Below are positions 1-8,062 of a stretch of DNA of 43,739 nucleotides, in pieces. Each line of letters begins with the position of its first letter. Within the stretch, counting starts at the first letter, position 1. The translations under genes were made by a program, and so were the position numbers. The DNA comes from Streptomyces sp. ADI95-17. Lineage in GTDB: Bacteria; Actinomycetota; Actinomycetes; Streptomycetales; Streptomycetaceae. The DNA lies in NCBI RefSeq assembly GCF_003846175.1, contig NZ_ML123045.1, forward strand, positions 250,672 to 294,410. The letters are read 5' to 3'. Below the pieces are notes generated by a model. The model saw only the letters and a program-made list of their open reading frames with translations. It had not been told where the DNA came from and made no database searches.

Positions 1-1557
1 CGTCAGCGGCGCCGCGGTCCGGGGCCCCGTGCCGGCCCCGCCGCGCCGCCCGGAGCGGCCGGCCCGGCCCCCCAGCTGCGACGCGTCGCCCATCAGCTCC
101 GGGAACAACTCCGTGTCGATGACCCGCACTTCCGTGCCGAACAGCGTCGAGAGCGCCGGGCGCGGCCGCCCCGTCTGGAGCGACACCACCTCGCGCAGCA
201 CACCCGTCAGCTGCTCAGCCATCTCCGCCGCCGAGGCGAACCGCCGCGCCGGATCCGGGTCGGTGGCCCGCACCAGCAGCCGGTAGAACGACTCGTAGGT
301 CCGGAACACCTCGATGTTGTCCGGGTCGGGCAGCGAGTCCACGAAGACGTTGGTGTAGCCCTGGAAGTCGAAGGTGAGCACCGCGAGTGTCCGCGCGACC
401 GTGTACAGATCGGAGGCGACCGACGGGCCGATCTCCGCGACCTCCGGCGCCTGGTACCCCACCGTGCCGTAGATGGCCGACTCGTCGTCGTCCATCCGCC
501 GGACGGCGCCCATGTCGATCAGCTTCAGCTGGTCCTCGGTCTGGATCGCGTTGTCGACCTTGAAGTCGCAGTAGAGCAGGTTGCGGCTGTGCAGATGGCC
601 GAGCGCCTCCAGCGCCTCGATGCCGTACGCGCACGCCTGCTCGACCGGCAGCGGATCGCGCTTCCCGGCGGCGGTGCGGCGCTCGTTGGCGATGTCCTTG
701 AGCGCCTTGCCGCCGACGTACTCCATCACGATGTAGCCGTCGAGCGAGCCGGTGCGCTGGTCGAGGTGCTCGACGAAGTTGTAGATCCGGACGATGTTGG
801 AGTGCTCGATCTCGGCGAGGAAGCGCCGCTCGGAGATCGCGGCCTCCATGGCGTCCTGGTCACCGGTGTCGAGCAGACCCTTGAGGACCACCCAGCGGTC
901 CGAGACCGCACGGTCGACCGCGAGATAGACCCAGCCGAGCCCGCCGTGCGCCAGACAGCCGGCCACCTCGTACTGGCCGTGGACGATGTCGCCCCCGTGG
1001 AGCTTGGGCACGAAGGAGTAGGGGTGGCCGCACTTGGTGCAGAACCCCTCCGTGCGGCCCACCCGGTCACCGCGCGACCGGCCCACCGGCGCCCCGCAGT
1101 CGGAACGCGAACAGAAACGCTTCCGCTCCGGCACCTCCGGGTTCTCCATCACCGCCGAGCGCGGGTCGGGACGCGGCACGTCCGGCACCTCGACCAGGCC
1201 CACGCCCAGCCTGCCCCGGGCGGACGCGCCCGAGGACGAACCGGAGGAACGGACCGAGACCGAGGGGGAGGTGGCGGCGCCGGACAGCGACCGCGAGAGC
1301 CGCCCCGACACCGAACGCCGCGAGGTCGACGAGCGGGAGGAGCGGGACGAACGCGAGGACGCCCGGGACGAGGACCGCGAACTGCTGTTGCTGCCCCGGC
1401 TGTTCGCACCGCCGCCCGCGATCCCGGTGGCCGGCGAGCTCACCATCCCGTTCGGCGAGACGACCGGAGCCAGACCGCAGGTGTCGCAGTACAGCTCACC
1501 GCCGCCCATGTCCTCGTAACTGCCCTCGCACGCGGGGCGCTGGCACTGCGTACTCAT
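1..1557 (-). CDS. pknG: Serine/threonine protein kinase PknG (3' end missing)
   Basis: This is a soluble Ser/Thr kinase of the PknG family, which in mycobacteria and corynebacteria controls glutamate and 2-oxoglutarate metabolism. ATG 1557 follows AGGGGGA. The 519 visible codons are open to the window edge, so the TPR domain expected at the C-terminus lies outside. In order I see a four-cysteine ribbon (C5, C10, C24, C27), a Ser/Arg-rich linker (about 50-110), a rubredoxin-like site (C149, C154, C173, C176, in the family's FCTKCGHPYSF context) and the kinase domain from about 190. Kinase motifs are a glycine loop AHGGLGWVYLAVD, the lysine in VVLKG, the catalytic loop CDFKVDN, LIDMGAV in place of DFG, and YQAPE. 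It is the last gene of a minus-strand cluster with a GlnH-like sensor and a GlnX-like membrane protein, so amino-acid sensing is the likely input. Confidence 0.95.
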   Translation of the reverse strand, partial: MSTQCQRPACEGSYEDMGGGELYCDTCGLAPVVSPNGMVSSPATGIAGGGANSRGSNSSSRSSSRASSRSSRSSRSSTSRRSVSGRLSRSLSGAATSPSVSVRSSGSSSGASARGRLGVGLVEVPDVPRPDPRSAVMENPEVPERKRFCSRSDCGAPVGRSRGDRVGRTEGFCTKCGHPYSFVPKLHGGDIVHGQYEVAGCLAHGGLGWVYLAVDRAVSDRWVVLKGLLDTGDQDAMEAAISERRFLAEIEHSNIVRIYNFVEHLDQRTGSLDGYIVMEYVGGKALKDIANERRTAAGKRDPLPVEQACAYGIEALEALGHLHSRNLLYCDFKVDNAIQTEDQLKLIDMGAVRRMDDDESAIYGTVGYQAPEVAEIGPSVASDLYTVARTLAVLTFDFQGYTNVFVDSLPDPDNIEVFRTYESFYRLLVRATDPDPARRFASAAEMAEQLTGVLREVVSLQTGRPRPALSTLFGTEVRVIDTELFPELMGDASQLGGRAGRSGRRGGAGTGPRTAAPLT

Positions 1558-1618
1558 GGTCGGTCCCCCTGATCGCCCCGCCGCCGCAGCGGCCCTGCCA
1601 CCTTGCACACGTCTGTGG

Positions 1619-2941
1619 TCATCGCCGGTCCTCCGGCCCCGGCGCCCGGCGCTGGGACAGCAGCTCGGCCGCCGCCTCCTGGTAGCGCAGCACCGCCTGC
1701 CCGGCGACCCGCAGATCGCAGGGCGCGCTCCACAGCATCCGGCGCGCCGCGTCGTACCGCTCGATCAGCAGCGGATCCTCGGCCAGCCCGTGCCGGGCGA
1801 CCTTCGCCCTGTACGCGTCGAGCCTGCCGCGCAGCTCCGCCCGCACGGCCAGCGGGGCCGTGACCGCGGTCAACGACTCACGGGCCCGCAGCAGTTCCTC
1901 CTCCGCCTCCCGCTCCAGGGTCTCCAGGAGCGGGGACAGCCGGTGCCACTGGGCGTGCCTGCGGTACTCCGAGGCGGCGGCCAGCCGCTCCTGGAGAACC
2001 GTCGCGGGGCCGCTGACCGCGGGCACCTCGGAGGCCGCGATCTTCGCCAGCACCTCGCCGCGCGCCGACCGGGCCTCGGTCAGGGTGCGGTCCGCGCGGG
2101 AGAGCACGTCGCGCAGCTGGACCAGGCGCTGCTCGGCGTCCTGCCGGACCGCGAGCACCGCCTCGATCTCGCGGCGTACGTCGTCCAGGGCGCGGGCCGC
2201 CCGGTCGTAGCGAGCCGTGTCGGGGCGACCGCCGCCCGGCGCCGAACTGCCGGGCCCCGGCAGCCAGAACGCCAGGGGATCGGAGATCACCTGTACCCGC
2301 AGCGTGGTCAGCTCGTGCGTGATCGCCTCCAGATCGTCACCCGCCGGGTGCTCACCGGGCCGCACCCCCACGGAGTGCGCAAGCGAACGGGTGCGGTGCA
2401 GCTCGGCGGCGAGCAGATCTATCCGGGCGGGCAGCGCGGACCACACGGAGTCGGAGGCCACGACCATGTCCAGCGAGCGGGCGTACAGCTCGTTCATCCG
2501 GGCGACCAGCTCCTCCAGCGTGAACCGCTCGGAGAGCTTGGCCGGGCCGTTGACCGAAGGGTCGGGGCGGGCCGCCGCGTGCGCCACGGTGACGCCCTGG
2601 CCGCGCAGCAGCTCGGTGAGGGCCACCAGATCGTCCCGGTTGGGATAGCGGCGGCGGGCCCGCACCGAACGGGCCTGGGCGAGCGCCCCCGCGTAGGCGT
2701 CGAAATACCCCCACAGCAGCGTGATCGACTGCTCGGTGGAGGCCCAGCGCTCCCTGGTGACACCGGTCAGCTCGGCGCCCTCCAGGAGCCGGCGGCCCGC
2801 GTGGTCCTGCAGCGCGAGCAGCGAGGTCTCGATCGCCTCGTGCTCCGCGCCGAGCCGGGCCAGCGCACGGTCCGCCTCGTCCCGGTCCATGACCGGGCCG
2901 GGGGGCCTGGCCGCATAGCCGGGGAAGGGGCCCGCGCCCAT
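1619..2941 (-). CDS. Coiled-coil protein between glnH and pknG
   Basis: I do not recognise a named family. The protein is 440 aa with no signal peptide and no membrane segment. From about residue 20 it is almost entirely charged and alanine-rich, with heptad-like runs (RYDRAARALDDVRREIEAVL; EAEEELLRARESL) that suggest long coiled coils. ATG 2941 has AGAGGTGA upstream. It lies 105 bp after the glnH-like gene and 61 bp before pknG, same strand, so it is probably co-transcribed. Its position suggests a cytoplasmic adaptor in the GlnX/GlnH/PknG pathway; that is inference from context only. Confidence 0.85.
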   Translation of the reverse strand: MGAGPFPGYAARPPGPVMDRDEADRALARLGAEHEAIETSLLALQDHAGRRLLEGAELTGVTRERWASTEQSITLLWGYFDAYAGALAQARSVRARRRYPNRDDLVALTELLRGQGVTVAHAAARPDPSVNGPAKLSERFTLEELVARMNELYARSLDMVVASDSVWSALPARIDLLAAELHRTRSLAHSVGVRPGEHPAGDDLEAITHELTTLRVQVISDPLAFWLPGPGSSAPGGGRPDTARYDRAARALDDVRREIEAVLAVRQDAEQRLVQLRDVLSRADRTLTEARSARGEVLAKIAASEVPAVSGPATVLQERLAAASEYRRHAQWHRLSPLLETLEREAEEELLRARESLTAVTAPLAVRAELRGRLDAYRAKVARHGLAEDPLLIERYDAARRMLWSAPCDLRVAGQAVLRYQEAAAELLSQRRAPGPEDRR

Positions 2942-3046
2942 CGATCACCTCTCCGCTCTTGCTGCCGGGACGTGCCCGGCAGGATCAGTGCCACTGCCTC
3001 ACCGCCCGGGTCCGCGCCATCGCGCCGACCCGGCCGGAGCCGGCGG

Positions 3047-4090
3047 TCAGTCGTTCCGGTACTTGGGGGCCGGCGGTCCCTTTATCCCCGGCAGCCCGGC
3101 CTCCAACCACTCCTGGTACGACAGCATCCAGTCGCTCCTCGCACCACCACTGCGGTAGTCGACCAGCACCTGGTTGACCCTGGCCACCAGGTCGTCCGCC
3201 CCGAGCTTCGCCGCCACACCGTAGTACTCGGTGGTGAACGGCTTGTCGCCCTTCAGCTCGACCGCCGGGTCCTGGGCGGCCTGTCCGGCCGCCAGGGCGT
3301 TGTCCGTGACCACCGCGTCGACCTCGCCCATCTGCAACCGCACCAGGCAGTCCAGCTGGTTGGGGACGGTGAGCTGGTTCTCGTCCGCGGCGGTGCCGTC
3401 GTGCGGGTCCTCGAAGACCGCGCCGAACGACTGCTTCTTCAGCGCGTCGTAGGCGGTGGAGCCGTTGGCGGTGCAGACCCGCTTGCCGGCCAGGGACCTG
3501 TCGTACCCGGTGATCGTCGAGTCCTTCGGCGCGAGGACCTGCTGGCCGGCCTGGAAGTAGGCGGTGGAGAACGACACCTTGCGCGCCTGCTTGCAGTTGA
3601 TCGTCATCGTGCGGACGACGACGTCGACCTTGCCGTCCGCCAGGAGTTCGGCCCGCTTGTTGGTGGGGATGGCCCGGAAGATCACCGCGTCGCGGTCGTT
3701 CAGGATGTTCCCGGCGATGGCCCGCACCAGATCGATGTCGAAGCCCTCGATCCGGCGGTTCTCCGGGTTGCGGTAGCCCCAGCGGAAGCTGTTCTGGTCG
3801 ACGCCCGCGATCAGCTTGCCGCGCTTCTTGATCTTCTCGATGTTCGGACCGTCGGCGGACGACGGCGGGAGGCTCGCCTCCGGGTCGGTGCAGTCCTCGG
3901 CGCTGGTCTGGACCGCCTGCGCGGTCCGCTGGCCCGCGACGGCCCCGCCGAAGGCCTCGGCGCCGCCGTGGGAGAGCGGCAGCAGGGTCAGCGAGGCCGT
4001 CACCGCGCAGGCCGCGGCCATGGCCGTCACCCCGCCCCAGCCGCGCAGCCTGACCCGGGCGGACCGGGCGCCCCTGCGCTTGTCGGTCAT
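3047..4090 (-). CDS. glnH: GlnH-like glutamate/aspartate-binding protein
   Basis: This is an extracytoplasmic amino-acid-binding protein of the SBP_bac_3 type (347 aa). The chosen ATG 4090 follows GAGGGGGAGCG; a longer frame exists upstream, but it would overlap glnX coding. The N-terminus has a basic segment with twin Arg and a hydrophobic stretch (19-40) containing AAAC (Cys28). This could be a weak lipobox, or the protein could be cleaved later near AEA. The binding fold shows KRGKLIAGVDQNSF, IEGFDIDLVRAIAG and, near the end, TEYYGVAAKLGADDLVARVN, all typical of glutamate-binding proteins. There is no ABC permease or ATPase next to it. As in mycobacteria it sits between glnX and pknG, so it is probably a ligand sensor rather than an uptake component. 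Confidence 0.9.
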   Translation of the reverse strand: MTDKRRGARSARVRLRGWGGVTAMAAACAVTASLTLLPLSHGGAEAFGGAVAGQRTAQAVQTSAEDCTDPEASLPPSSADGPNIEKIKKRGKLIAGVDQNSFRWGYRNPENRRIEGFDIDLVRAIAGNILNDRDAVIFRAIPTNKRAELLADGKVDVVVRTMTINCKQARKVSFSTAYFQAGQQVLAPKDSTITGYDRSLAGKRVCTANGSTAYDALKKQSFGAVFEDPHDGTAADENQLTVPNQLDCLVRLQMGEVDAVVTDNALAAGQAAQDPAVELKGDKPFTTEYYGVAAKLGADDLVARVNQVLVDYRSGGARSDWMLSYQEWLEAGLPGIKGPPAPKYRND

Positions 4091-4101
4091 CGCTCCCCCT
4101 C

Positions 4102-5493
4102 TCATCGGTACTCCGAGAGCCTGCGGTTGATCCCGACGATCGCGGCGGCGGCACCCAGCACGGCCAGCGCGGCGGCCCCGGCCGACAGCCCCCACAGCGC
4201 CCCGCGCCCGTCCTCGGCGGCCCGGGTGAACTGGTCCTGCTCGTGGGCGAGCGCCTTCGCCAGCGCGTCGTCCACCTGCTGGAAGGACCGGCCGGTCGAT
4301 TCCTTCGGCCCGATGATCTGCTCCAGGGCACCCTCGTAGTCACCGTTGTCGTCGGTGGTGCGGGCGGCCCGGTGACGTTCCTGCCACTCGGTGGCGGCGG
4401 TGACGGCGGCCTCCACCGGGGACTTCCCCCGGTCGTCCTCGGCCAGCCCTCCGGCGTTCCCCAGCGCTTCGCGCAGTGCCTTCATGTCCGTCGTGTAGTC
4501 CGACTCGTACTTGTCGTTCTTGCCGTCCGGGGTGAGCACCGCGCCCCGGGCGACGAGCGTGAGGTTCTCGTTGGCGCGGGCCTTCAGCGAGTCGATCCGC
4601 GCGTGGTTGAGCACATCGAGGGACTGCTGCCCGTTCACATCCGCGGCATGCAACTGGGACCGGGCCACCGTGTGCCCCACGGCCAGCCACAGCAGGATCA
4701 CGGTGGACGCGGCGGTCGCCACGAGCAGTCCGTGGTTGAAGACCCGGTTCGTGCGGCGGTAGTTGCGCCGCTGCGCCCAGAACAGCCCGGCCAGGGCCAC
4801 CACGCCGAGCCCCAGCGAGAGGAACGGCCAGGTCCGCGCCGATTCGTTGTCCTCGCCCAGCCGGCCGGTCTCCGCCGTGTACAGCCGCTCGGCGGCGGGC
4901 AGCAGCACGTTGCTCATCTTCTGGTTGGCGTACCGGAGATAGGCGCCGCCCAGCGGCAGGCCCTGCCGGTTGTTGGCCCGGGCGCGCTCGATCAGGCCGG
5001 TGTAGCGGGGGAGTTCCACGTTGAGGGTGGCGATCTCCTGCCCGGACCTCGTCGCCGAGTCCGTGTTGGCGGCGGCCTTCACCAGCAGCCGGGACGCCTC
5101 CTTGATGTCCCGCTCGTACTGGTCGTGGACGTCCTTCGGCTCCTGAGCACCCGCCAGGAAGCCGCTCGCCGCGGCGGTGTCGGCATCCGCCAGCGAGCGG
5201 TAGACGGCCGCCGCGTCGGCGCTCAGCGGCTGGCTGCGGCCCACCACGTCACTCGCGGCGGACTCCCGGTCGGCGACCTCGAACGCCGTCACGGCCCCGA
5301 ACGCCACGACGAGCAGGGCCAGTACGGCCCCGATGATCTGCAGCCTGCCGGGCTCGGTGGTGGCCGCGGCCCGCACCCGGCCGGCCGTCGTGGACAGCAC
5401 GCCGCGATGCGGCGGAGCGGGTACGGTCGCGGGCGCGGGCGGCGATGCCTGCTCGTGTTCCGGCGCCGTGCGTACATTCGGCGGGTATGTCAC
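4102..5493 (-). CDS. glnX: GlnX-like membrane sensor protein
   Basis: A 463-aa membrane protein resembling mycobacterial GlnX, proposed to relay ligand binding by GlnH to PknG. GTG 5493 was chosen because GGGGGAGGT lies just upstream; the open frame extends further back without another ribosome site. It has a proline-rich cytoplasmic N-terminus (1-50), TM1 (51-71), an extracellular helical domain (72-221), TM2 (222-240), a short basic loop, TM3 (255-275), a second extracellular helical domain (276-430) and TM4 (434-455) with a short RRLSEYR tail. The two similar helical ectodomains look like four-helix chemoreceptor sensor domains. Its stop is separated from the glnH ATG by only 11 bp, so the two are probably translated together. 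The glnX assignment rests on topology and gene order, not on a search. Confidence 0.8.
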   Translation of the reverse strand: MTYPPNVRTAPEHEQASPPAPATVPAPPHRGVLSTTAGRVRAAATTEPGRLQIIGAVLALLVVAFGAVTAFEVADRESAASDVVGRSQPLSADAAAVYRSLADADTAAASGFLAGAQEPKDVHDQYERDIKEASRLLVKAAANTDSATRSGQEIATLNVELPRYTGLIERARANNRQGLPLGGAYLRYANQKMSNVLLPAAERLYTAETGRLGEDNESARTWPFLSLGLGVVALAGLFWAQRRNYRRTNRVFNHGLLVATAASTVILLWLAVGHTVARSQLHAADVNGQQSLDVLNHARIDSLKARANENLTLVARGAVLTPDGKNDKYESDYTTDMKALREALGNAGGLAEDDRGKSPVEAAVTAATEWQERHRAARTTDDNGDYEGALEQIIGPKESTGRSFQQVDDALAKALAHEQDQFTRAAEDGRGALWGLSAGAAALAVLGAAAAIVGINRRLSEYR

Positions 5494-5676
5494 TCGACCT
5501 CCCCCTCGGTCACTGACGGTGGCCCGGCCCCCGGCCGATCGGGGACTGGTGCCCGGCCATGAAGTATGGCCGCAGGGACCGACATCCACACCTGGAACGT
5601 CCGGATCCTGCATCGGCCCACGGACGCGCTCGCGCACATCCGACTGCGGTCACCCCGCATTCGATCAAGGCATGCG

Positions 5677-5699
5677 CCGCCGATCAAGACGATCGGCGG
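5677..5699. repeat. Perfect 9-bp inverted repeat upstream of glnX
   Basis: The arms CCGCCGATC and GATCGGCGG are separated by AAGAC. The site lies about 180 bp upstream of the glnX GTG. It could be a regulator site or a hairpin in a long leader; no T-run follows on either strand. Confidence 0.45.
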
Positions 5700-5769
5700 A
5701 CCAGTACCCGATGCGGGCCGATCTCCCCACTCATGAACACGTCCGGGACAACTGATCGGTTCCCGTACG

Positions 5770-5813
5770 CAAGGGGCGTCCCTCGGCGCACAGGCACCGG
5801 GGGACGCCCCTTG
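5770..5813 (-). terminator. Terminator of the csn-type operon
   Basis: A 17-bp stem with one mismatch (CAAGGGGCGTCCCTCGG with CCGGGGGACGCCCCTTG) and a 10-nt loop starts 16 bp beyond the kinase stop. It separates the sugar operon from the glnX-pknG cluster. Confidence 0.85.
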
Positions 5814-5828
5814 ACGGCGGACGACGCG

Positions 5829-6797
5829 TCAGCCGTACTGCGCGCGCAGCCTCTCGTGCACCGGGGCCGCCGCACCCGTGTGGTCCAGACCGAGCAGCGC
5901 GGCGCCCAGCACCGGCGGCTGGGTCACCACCCGGATCACCGCCTTCGGGGCGCGCGCCGCGAGGAGTTCGGCGATCCTCGTGTCCAACTGCGGGTGGCGG
6001 GCGGCCAGCACGCTGCCGCCCAGTACCACCGGCGCCGGTTCGTCCAGCAGGCCGAGCCGGCCCAGCGCGACCGACGCCATCGCGACGACCTCCTCGGCCA
6101 GCCGGTCCACCAGCGCGCCCGCCACCGCGTCCCCGGCCGCCGCGGTCGCGAAGAGCACCGGAGCCAGCTCGTGCCGGCGCTCGAACTCGACCCGGCCCAG
6201 ATGCAGCGCCTCGATCAGCGCGTACATCGAACCGAGCCCGAAGTGCCCCGGCAGCGTGCGGACCAGCTCGGTCGGCTCACCGCGCCCGTCCTCGGCCCGC
6301 GCGGCGAACCACATCGCCTCCTCGGCCAGCCCCGCGCCACCGCCCCAGTCACCGGAGATCCGGCCTATGGCGGGGAACCGCGCGGTCCGCCCGTCCGGCA
6401 CCATGCCGACACAGTTGATCCCCGCGCCGCAGACCACGGCCACACCGCGCGGCTCGTCCACCCCCGCGCGCAGTATCGCGAAGGTGTCGTTGCGCACCTC
6501 GACGGTGGCGCCCCAGCCCCGCGCGCGCAGCGCCGCGGCCAGTTGCTCCTCCTCCACCGGAAGGTCGGCGTTGGCGAGACAGGCGGACACGTGCGTGACG
6601 GGGCCGACCGGTCCGGAGGAGCGCTCCAGCGCCTGTTCGACCGCCGCGCCGAGGGCGTCGACGGCCGTCTCGATGCCCACGGCGGGCGGCTGGAAGCCGC
6701 CGCCCCGGGCCGTCGACAGCACCGTTCCGTCCCCGCCGATCAGCGCCACGTCGGTCTTGCTGTTCCCCGCGTCGATCGCGAGGACCGAAGCGTTCAC
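5829..6797 (-). CDS. csnK: BadF/BadG-type N-acetylglucosamine/glucosamine kinase
   Basis: A 322-aa ATP-dependent sugar kinase of the ASKHA superfamily, BadF/BadG/BcrA/BcrD branch, predicted to phosphorylate the imported amino sugar in the cytoplasm. The phosphate-1 motif is IDAGNSKTDVALIGGDG near the N-terminus; AVVCGAGINCVG and GRISGDWGGGAG follow, the latter typical of GlcNAc kinase-like members. GTG 6797 overlaps the stop of the GH4 gene in a GTGA arrangement, so translation is coupled. It is the last gene of the operon and is followed directly by a terminator. The symbol follows the csnREFGHK arrangement of Streptomyces; substrate specificity is not proven by sequence. Confidence 0.88.
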   Translation of the reverse strand: MNASVLAIDAGNSKTDVALIGGDGTVLSTARGGGFQPPAVGIETAVDALGAAVEQALERSSGPVGPVTHVSACLANADLPVEEEQLAAALRARGWGATVEVRNDTFAILRAGVDEPRGVAVVCGAGINCVGMVPDGRTARFPAIGRISGDWGGGAGLAEEAMWFAARAEDGRGEPTELVRTLPGHFGLGSMYALIEALHLGRVEFERRHELAPVLFATAAAGDAVAGALVDRLAEEVVAMASVALGRLGLLDEPAPVVLGGSVLAARHPQLDTRIAELLAARAPKAVIRVVTQPPVLGAALLGLDHTGAAAPVHERLRAQYG

Positions 6798-8059
6798 GCC
6801 CACGCCAGGTGCTCCCGGTTGTGCGCGATCAGCTTGTCGGTCAGCGCCTCGGCGTACTCGAACTGACCGATCAGCGGGTGCGCGAGCAGCGCCCTGAACA
6901 CCCGATCGCGGCCACCGCGCAGCGCGGCCTCCAGGGCGAGGTCCTCGTACGCCGTCACGTTGGAGATCAGACCGGCGTACAGCGGGTCCAGCGCGGGAAC
7001 GGCGAGCGGCGTCGCGCCCGTGCCGTCGACCCGGGCCTGCACCTCGATCACCGCGTCGTCCGGCAGGAACGGCAGGGTGCCCTTGTTGTACGTGTTGACC
7101 ACCTGCACCGCGGAGCCGCCGGAGCCGAGCAGCGAGGACGCCAGGTCCACGGCCGCCTCCGAGTAGAAGGCGCCGCCGCGCTTGGCGAGCAGCGCGGGCT
7201 TCTCGTCCAGCGTCGGGTCGCCGTACATGGCGAGCAGTTCCTTCTCCATCGCGGCCACCTCGGCCGCCCGGGACGGCTTGGTGCCGAGCTCCCGCACGAC
7301 CTCGTCGTGCGCGTAGAAGTAACGCAGGTAGTACGAGGGGACGACGCCGAGCCGGTCGGTGATCGCCCGGGGCATGCGCAGATCGTCCGCGATCGCGTCG
7401 CCGTGCTCGGCGAGCAGCCTCGGCAGCACGTTCTCGCCGTCCGGGCCGCCGAGACGGACGCCGAGCTCCCAGGTCAGGTGGTTGAGCCCGACATGGTCGA
7501 GGTGCACCTCGGCGGGGGTGACGTCGAGCAGCCGCGCGAACTTGCGCTGGAAGCCGATCGCCACGTTGCACAGGCCGACGGCCTTGTGGCCGGCCTGGAG
7601 CAGCGCCCGGGTGACGATGCCGACCGGGTTGGTGAAGTCGATGATCCAGGCGTCCGGGTTGGTCCGGCGGACCCGCTCGGCGATGTCCAGGACGACCGGC
7701 ACGGTGCGCAGCGCCTTGGCGAGGCCGCCGGCGCCGGTGGTCTCCTGGCCGACGCAGCCGCACTCCAGCGGCCAGGTCTCGTCCTGGTTGCGGGCTGCCT
7801 GGCCGCCGACGCGCAGCTGGAGCAGGACCGCGTCGGCGTCGGCGACGCCCGCGTCCAGGTCGGAGGTGGTGACGATCCTCCCCGGGTGGCCCTGCTTGGC
7901 GAAGATCCGCCGGGCGAGGCCGCCGACGAGCTCCAGGCGGTCGGCCGCCGGGTCGACGAGCACCAGCTCCTCGATGGGCAGCGTGTCCCGCAACCGGGCG
8001 AAACCGTCGATCAGTTCAGGTGTGTAGGTGGACCCGCCACCAACTACTGCGAGCTTCAT
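6794..8059 (-). CDS. csnH: Family 4 glycosidase (NAD/Mn-dependent 6-phospho-beta-glucosidase type)
   Basis: A 421-aa GH4 enzyme. This family hydrolyses glycosides by an NAD+- and Mn2+-dependent redox mechanism. An N-terminal Rossmann motif VVGGGSTYTPELI is followed by DADAVLLQLRVGG, DFTNPVGIVTRAL, the metal-site Cys in GLCNVAIG and His in DHVGLNHLTWE. Together these identify GH4. ATG 8059 lies 3 bp after the permease stop and the 3' end overlaps the kinase start by 4 bp. In this operon the substrate is probably an intracellular amino-sugar oligosaccharide, phosphorylated or not. Phospho-beta-glucosidase annotation alone would be over-specific. Confidence 0.92.
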   Translation of the reverse strand: MKLAVVGGGSTYTPELIDGFARLRDTLPIEELVLVDPAADRLELVGGLARRIFAKQGHPGRIVTTSDLDAGVADADAVLLQLRVGGQAARNQDETWPLECGCVGQETTGAGGLAKALRTVPVVLDIAERVRRTNPDAWIIDFTNPVGIVTRALLQAGHKAVGLCNVAIGFQRKFARLLDVTPAEVHLDHVGLNHLTWELGVRLGGPDGENVLPRLLAEHGDAIADDLRMPRAITDRLGVVPSYYLRYFYAHDEVVRELGTKPSRAAEVAAMEKELLAMYGDPTLDEKPALLAKRGGAFYSEAAVDLASSLLGSGGSAVQVVNTYNKGTLPFLPDDAVIEVQARVDGTGATPLAVPALDPLYAGLISNVTAYEDLALEAALRGGRDRVFRALLAHPLIGQFEYAEALTDKLIAHNREHLAWA

Positions 8060-8062
8060 AGG

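Larger units (their letters stand above)
5494..5828. other. Intergenic region with glnX upstream sequence and csn terminator
   Basis: These 335 bp carry no convincing gene. They hold the upstream region of glnX, a perfect inverted repeat CCGCCGATC-N5-GATCGGCGG (5677-5699), and the terminator of the sugar operon (5770-5813). Short ORFs here have no ribosome site and no typical codon bias. Confidence 0.6.

Noticed and set aside
1556..4339. A 927-codon plus-strand open frame opposite the glnH-pknG cluster
   Set aside because: Antisense to recognisable genes; composition is that of a shadow frame.
5829..7763. A 644-aa fusion of a GH4-region frame with the kinase
   Set aside because: The part upstream of 6797 is an out-of-frame reading of the GH4 gene; the kinase has its own GTG start with a GTGA overlap.
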